Shown here: positions 58,921-64,000 of the stretch, piece by piece
Layout of the letters: every line of letters begins with the position of its first letter
How positions within the stretch are numbered: the stretch's first letter is position 1
Origin: Sistotremastrum niveocremeum HHB9708
Lineage: Eukaryota; Basidiomycota; Agaricomycetes; Sistotremastrales; Sistotremastraceae
Length of the DNA: 64,000 nucleotides
Assembly (NCBI GenBank): GCA_001630475.1
Contig: KV419441.1
Location: forward strand, 143,064-207,063
Direction: 5' to 3'
The notes under the pieces: model-generated
Told to the model about the DNA's origin: nothing
Database searches by the model: none
The model's input: only the letters and a program-made list of their open reading frames with translations
Program-made: the position numbers and the translations under genes

Positions 58921-60454
58921 TTATGGTGTTCGTGTCATAGTCGGGAGCCTAAAGACCTCTTCCCGCTGCGTTTTGAGCGTCGACAGGGATTCCGCGCTGC
59001 AATACGGCTCGTCTGTTGTTCCAGGAGTTGGTCCTATCTGTATAAATGCCAGTTCAGGAAGATAATACTCTTCCCATTCGCTTTCGCTCTCCTCGTTTGT
59101 CTGGACAAGAACATCCACTACCGGCGTGGCGTATCCCTCGACCTTAAGGCTGTATACCGCATCGAACACATGGAAGGTGTAGGCCAAAAGACCCTCGAGG
59201 TCATCGAGATCCATGCTAGGTGCGAGCTTTTTCGGCGGCGCTTTTGTCGATCGGCGAGTTTTTGTCTTTTTGTCGTGAGGAGGAAGAATCTTGTTGACGA
59301 TCGTAAGATGCGTAACGGGAATGTTTTTCTCGTCGTTGGTGGTCCAAACGACATGTATCGCATTGAGTATGCTTTCGAAAATGGAGTCTCGAGTGATCCT
59401 GGAGAGAAGCTCGGCATCGGACCATCCGGTAAGATAATGAAAGCCTTGAACTTCGAGAGCGAAGCAAGTGGGGTAGAAAGTAAATTTGACATGCGAATCC
59501 TTCGGAAGCGATAGACGCGGGAATGTGCTGACGACGGAAAGGAAAGGGACCGTTGGTTGATCTGTGTTTGGCACCATGTTCTCGTGGACGGCGAGGTGGC
59601 GGAGATTTTGGTGTTGAATGTTAGAGACGATGTAATTGGATCGTAGAGAATTGATGTCTTGGATGGCAAGTGATGTACACGAGAGTTGAAAGGGTTTATG
59701 GTCAACGGGAGGAGCTGGGACGGGTGACGAGCGCCATCCTCTCGTTCCTTTGATGGTCAGAGTAACGATGGAAGTAGATTCCGAAAGCCTCTCGAGAGTA
59801 GTTCTAAAGTTATTCGGACCGACACGCATGACGACTTCTTGTAACGACGAGAAGTCTTTGAGCGCACAGGCGTCATCCGTGGCGAGCTCGATTCTTCCAA
59901 GCAGCGGTGCTTGATTGTTAAAGAGACGAGGTTTGTCGATAGGAGATGCTCGCCCGTGATCGTAGATGAGCTCGAGGTGCCGTAGCTTTGGTGCTGGCGT
60001 TCGTGCAAGAGCCTTCGCTAGTTTCCCATTCTCCCAGGCCTCGTCTATGTTGGCTTTAAGGAAGACTATATTCGCCATTTCGTCGGTGAAGAAATTGGTC
60101 CAAGCGATTTGTTTCAGAGCTTTATTTTTCGAGGAGACCGCCCTGGTTTCGAGGTATACTGATAGGTTACGTCGACGAGATCGGTCAAGGAATAGCTGCA
60201 CCATTTCTGGTGACCATTGCAGATGTATTGTTGACCATAATGGTCTGTGGTTGATAGCGATATTTCGGAGGCGGCGATCTCTGGAATGATTGTGAAGTAA
60301 TCTGCCCGATCTTTGCATCATCAAGCACGCACAGCTTAGTCCATAAGATAGCCTTCTCCTTCCTAACTTTTGCAGCTGCGGCCTGGTTCTTTTCAAATGC
60401 GCTCCAGTCCAAGATTATAGTTAAGACCTCGTCCGGGATGCGAGCGAGGGACAT
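58921..60454 (-). CDS. F-box/LRR-like protein, paralog 4
   Basis: Exon 1 (60454-60333) encodes MSLARIPDEVLTIILDWSAF. The phase-2 intron (GTGCGT...TTCCAG) is at the family position. Exon 2 (60280-58921) starts DRRLRNIAINHRPLWSTIHL, then has block ARTPAPKLRHLELIYDH, a basic linker (KKTKTRRSTK) and the C-terminal block VYSLKVEGYATPVVDVLVQT. The product has about 493 residues with an intact frame. An antisense frame of 202 codons (58906-59514) is only its shadow. It is the only one of the four paralogs on the minus strand. Confidence 0.75.
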
Positions 60455-62439
60455 GACTAGTTGTGTCGTTTGAGTAACAAGATGGTAGGATGGAAGACAG
60501 GAGTGCGAGGCAATTCGGGCACGACGCGTCGCGTAATGACCAACATATCACATGACCCATGCATGTGACCAGACGTAATGCAGCAACAAATATTAACATG
60601 CCCTTCGGCCGATGACCATGCTTGCAGGTTTGCTGTAAGTACTTTGGTACATGTACGAAGATTCCTACTGAGAGCTAGACAAAAGCGTCGAAAGGGAGAA
60701 GAAAAAAGAACGAAATGGGAGAGCAGCAAGTTCTGAGGAAGTACGCGCGCTCTAGGGAATGCCTTCAGAATGGGGAGAATTGATTGCAGATATTTCAGAA
60801 TCCAGACAAAGAGCTTCGAGCCTTGATATACGGGAGTGATAATTTGAACTGGAAAGGAAATCACTGTCGGCCTCAGGTCAGGAGTCAAGTCAAAAGAAGG
60901 AAGAATGAAGAATGAACATACAGAGCCGCAACCTTGTATATCCTGACATTCAAGTAGACGAGACAGGAATCCAGACCTTCGACATAACCTACATATCGGG
61001 TTGGACGAAGGGGTTTGGAGTCATGAGACACCGATAAAGTAACAAGATTTCATGTAGTCTCCGATAACTGGAAATTGGACCGACGCGCTTTGATATGTTG
61101 AAAAGTCGACAGGGGTAAGCCGATGTCTCGAGAAAGGGGGTATTCCTGACCAAAAACTGAGACCTGGACCTTTTATTCAGTCATTGCGATCTCAATGACG
61201 ATGACAGATACCAGAATCTGGGGTCGATCATGGCTATGCTGGGTCACATACGACGACAACCGTTAGAAATTAAAGGGCTCTTCTGCATGTACCAGTTAAC
61301 AACGGTCTAGCAAAAGCGTGGGGCGATTGCATGAAATGGGCTGCCCAAGGTTTCCAGGCTTCGTGACTTGCGATGATTCTGATGGCATGAACTGGATTAG
61401 CGAAGACGCGGCATTGTAGCTAGTGATGAATACGTGGATCTTTCAAGCAGTAATGAGCTAAACTGTCGTCTTGATCATTCATATTACGACGTACGTGTGG
61501 AGCTGGTCGAGAGCCGAGCCTGACTCAAGTCCTCGTTCGAGAATTGAGGTGGACGAAAGAATGGAACGGGAGGCAGAGATCGGCCATGCACGAGATGGAG
61601 TTGCATTACTTCTACCGAGGCGGTAGTGGAATGAAGGAGATTCTTGATTCATCCTCAGCGTTCCTTCAATTGACCGCAGACTGTCAGTCAGGTGATCGAC
61701 GACCATTTTAAGGGAAACCGTACGATGAAGCCCTGAGATCCAGGAATGGATTTCGGGTTGCATTGACAGAAAGAAGTGGTAATTAAGGCTGAGGAGAGGC
61801 CAACCGCTGAAACATTGCCGAGTTTCAAACGTGAAACTTTTCGCAACGAAGCGACTACTTTTAAGCCGTTAGCTGAACGACCTTAAGCAATAATATTCCA
61901 GTGTAATTTGACGAACCATCAAAAGGACGGACGTCCAAAACCTGCTGATAGCAGACGCCCCTCAGGACTCGGAGAAACTCGATCACCCCAACAGCCACTT
62001 CGTATCGCATGAACATGAATTATGGAAAGTGATAGGACCAGCCATTCAAGCACATACCACGGACCGTTTGGACCATTTGTCTGGTGCCGTCCTTCGTCTG
62101 ACTTGTCAAATGATAATAGTGATATCTCGAAGTCGAATGGCTGCCAGTGACAGAGAGGCTCGCGAAGCAGCCCCAAAAATTGCAAAAGAACTCTCTTGAT
62201 GAAATTGAGCGATATAATCCATCTATTTTTGTGTTCAGCTCACTATGTATGTTACCAAGGGGGAAAGAGACAGACCTCAAGGTTAGCAATCCAGATTGAA
62301 CGAGTCAGTGCGGAAACAGAAGTCGGAGTTATGGACCACCATCCCAGGTTCTTCCCCAACATCGATCATCCAGCATTGCATTCAGCAACGGTGCAACCGG
62401 TCGTATCGCTACAATACAATACCCACTTGACTACTCCCT
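60455..62439. other. No recognisable gene
   Basis: Upstream region of F-box paralog 4 and unassigned sequence. A 143-codon minus frame (60457-60888) and a 94-codon minus frame (61479-61763) have no known domains. Confidence 0.35.
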
Positions 62440-62900
62440 CGAATGAATTGCCTGTCAACGACTATCGTCAATCAATCCATGTCCCATAAGCTTTGCAGCT
62501 CCGCGAATCGTCCTTCTCATCCTGCTTCATCCCCCCATGTCAGAGGGAGGTGGACACTGGCGAGGAGCATTGGGGGTGGGAGTTCTCCTACCACAGAATC
62601 CGCCTTAATTGTGCCGAGGTGGTAAAATAGGACGGCTTCTGCACCCAAGACCAAGATCTCCTCGCTCAGGATAACCCGTACTTCTGACTGCAAGTTGGCG
62701 ACCATTATTGGCGGAACCGTTCCAGTTGTAAGGTCCATGCCTACAACGCTCAGCCATCACTTCAAGTTCCATGGCTGTCTAGACCTGACACTTCCTGGAG
62801 TGATCACGAGAGTCAGACTTTGGTCGTGTCAGGTCCCCGTCTCAGAATTGCTATGTCCGATATGTGTTGCCCGCCGAACGGCGGTGAGTGCTTTCTTTCT
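62440..62900 (+). repeat. Family B leader, third rightward copy
   Basis: It shares CATAAGCTTTGCAGCTCCG (at the TATA position, altered to CCATAAG), CATCCTGCTTCATCCCCCCA, GGCGAGGAGCATTGGGGG and the late block CCTGGAGTGATCACGAGAG with the 47- and 53-kb copies. A small hairpin CCGCC/GGCGG (about 62870-62885) equals CGCCGC/GCGGCG in the 47-kb copy. No following coding exons recognised. Confidence 0.65.
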
Positions 62901-63900
62901 CTCCGTTCGACCCAGTTGATAATATTTTCCTCAATTCGTCCCTCGAAACGGGCTCTCGTTCCAGGGGACTCCGCTGCTGAAAGTTTGACGTACTTCATCG
63001 TTCATCCTTGTCTTCTCGTTCTCGTAATATATTGTTGCTTTTAATCTCTCAAAAATTTGATGCTTCGGATTGTCTCGAGCTTGGGCGTCGGCAGGCGATT
63101 GAGAAAGAAAAGAAAACTTGCAGGCTGCGAACGCAGGAGATGATCAAGATGATATCGTGACCTATCGTAAAAGCGATGCAGAGTCAAAAAGAGAGGAGAT
63201 GGGAAGGCTCGACCGCTGAGTTGCTCGATAAGCATAATTGACGAGGATGCCGTAGCAAAATATAGTGTACCCTGTTGTGTACGCCGGACCATAGTCTCTA
63301 CTCTTCGCTGTCAGATGCTCCCCCACAAGCTGCTGACTCGGAAGGCGATATAATTTGACGCCAGATGGTCTCAGATTAGACGGAAGCAGAAATAGCGGAG
63401 CTATAAATAGAACCGGGCCGGCGAGAAGATCGAGACAAGCCTGGGAAAGTGAATGCTTGGCGTCACCAACACTTGCCAACATAGAACTGACATATCCACA
63501 TTTAGCGTCAGTCTGCAAACCAGCAAAGGGGCCCACCCGTATCCTTTCACAATTGAATTTTCTGCTCCAGTCATCGCCAGAAAGCGCTTGGTCGGCCGGG
63601 GAGCACGTACTCGGTTGAGTGGTGGCAGGGCTCTGTTTGCTATGCATTAAGTTGCCCCAAAAGTACCGGAGACTCTGTTCATCATTGTGGCCAACAGGCG
63701 TGCTCTCTTTTTTATTCACATCACATATAATATGCATGAGAAGATCAGCGTGTGATCCCAGTGGTCCTAGATGTAAGAACTAGCAACATTAATCTAGCCC
63801 GAGATTCGCAAACAATGGGGCCCATTGAGACACTCTATGCAAAAAGATCTCGAAAAGACAGCGCAGAGTTGTCCACAACAAGACATCCAGCAGAAACAGA
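62901..63900. other. Unassigned region with one longer minus frame
   Basis: A 191-codon minus-strand frame (63162-63737) includes a hydrophobic stretch (AGPVLFIAPLFLLP) but no recognised domain or start context. An overlapping plus frame of 87 codons exists, so it may be chance. Confidence 0.25.
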
Positions 63901-63955
63901 GCAGGGGACAGTCACGCGGTGGTCTGAGCAATGGCACGTCCCCAACCACCTCGCG

Positions 63956-63963
63956 TATAAATA
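63956..63963 (+). promoter_or_regulatory. TATA-like element near the right edge
   Basis: TATAAATA in a GC-rich setting, 37 bases from the window end. It could belong to a gene starting beyond the window. Confidence 0.3.
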
Positions 63964-64000
63964 CAGCGCGGAGACTGATGTGATGGAGTCCCCGCGAGGA

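Noticed and set aside
58906-59514. 202-codon plus frame
   Set aside because: Antisense shadow of F-box paralog 4.

Overview
The window reads as nuclear DNA of a filamentous basidiomycete, probably an agaricomycete. Genes are compact, carry many introns of about 45-60 bases with GT...AG ends and CTGAC-like branch sites, and include fungal families: a Zn2Cys6-PAS gluconeogenesis regulator, a fungal FG nucleoporin, Bro1, Ldb17, and a basidiomycete-type Myb/SANT-like protein. I cannot name the species. Exon joins below are my own readings of splice sites and frame.

Layout. 1-3.9 kb: a repeat (family C) and no clear gene. 3.9-12.3 kb: three minus-strand housekeeping genes, acetyl-CoA synthetase, ERT1-type regulator and nucleoporin NUP57. 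12.8-14.4 kb: first of four F-box/LRR-like paralogs. 14.9-18.4 kb: a large palindrome made of two head-to-head copies of family A, with inner 0.9 kb arms that appear almost identical. 19-28.4 kb: a plus-strand gene block (Myb-like protein, Yip1-domain protein, BRO1, LDB17). 29.1-31.4 kb: second family C copy carrying an inserted family A segment. 31.4-36.5 kb: gene-poor, mostly unassigned. 36.5-39.0 kb: spliced gene of unknown function. 40.2-41.0 kb: third family C copy. 43.2-44.7 kb: second F-box paralog. 45.1-48.5 kb: a divergent pair of unknown spliced genes, family A leftward and family B rightward, from one shared promoter region. 49-50.7 kb: third F-box paralog. 52.5-53.9 kb: two head-to-head family B leaders around a 585-base assembly gap. 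57.1-58.4 kb: tandem duplication. 58.9-60.5 kb: fourth F-box paralog. 62.4-62.9 kb: another family B leader.

How it fits together. ERT1-type regulators control gluconeogenesis and use of two-carbon substrates, and here one lies directly upstream of acetyl-CoA synthetase, the entry enzyme of acetate use. Yip1-domain protein, BRO1 and LDB17 all act in membrane traffic or endocytosis and are consecutive. The rest is accessory DNA in which repeats, degenerate genes and F-box paralogs are interleaved. The least explained part is the set of family A and B modules. They share TATA-containing leaders rich in hairpins, sit head to head, and in the 45-48.5 kb pair are followed by spliced reading frames whose phases agree over several introns. 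I recognise no known protein family in them.
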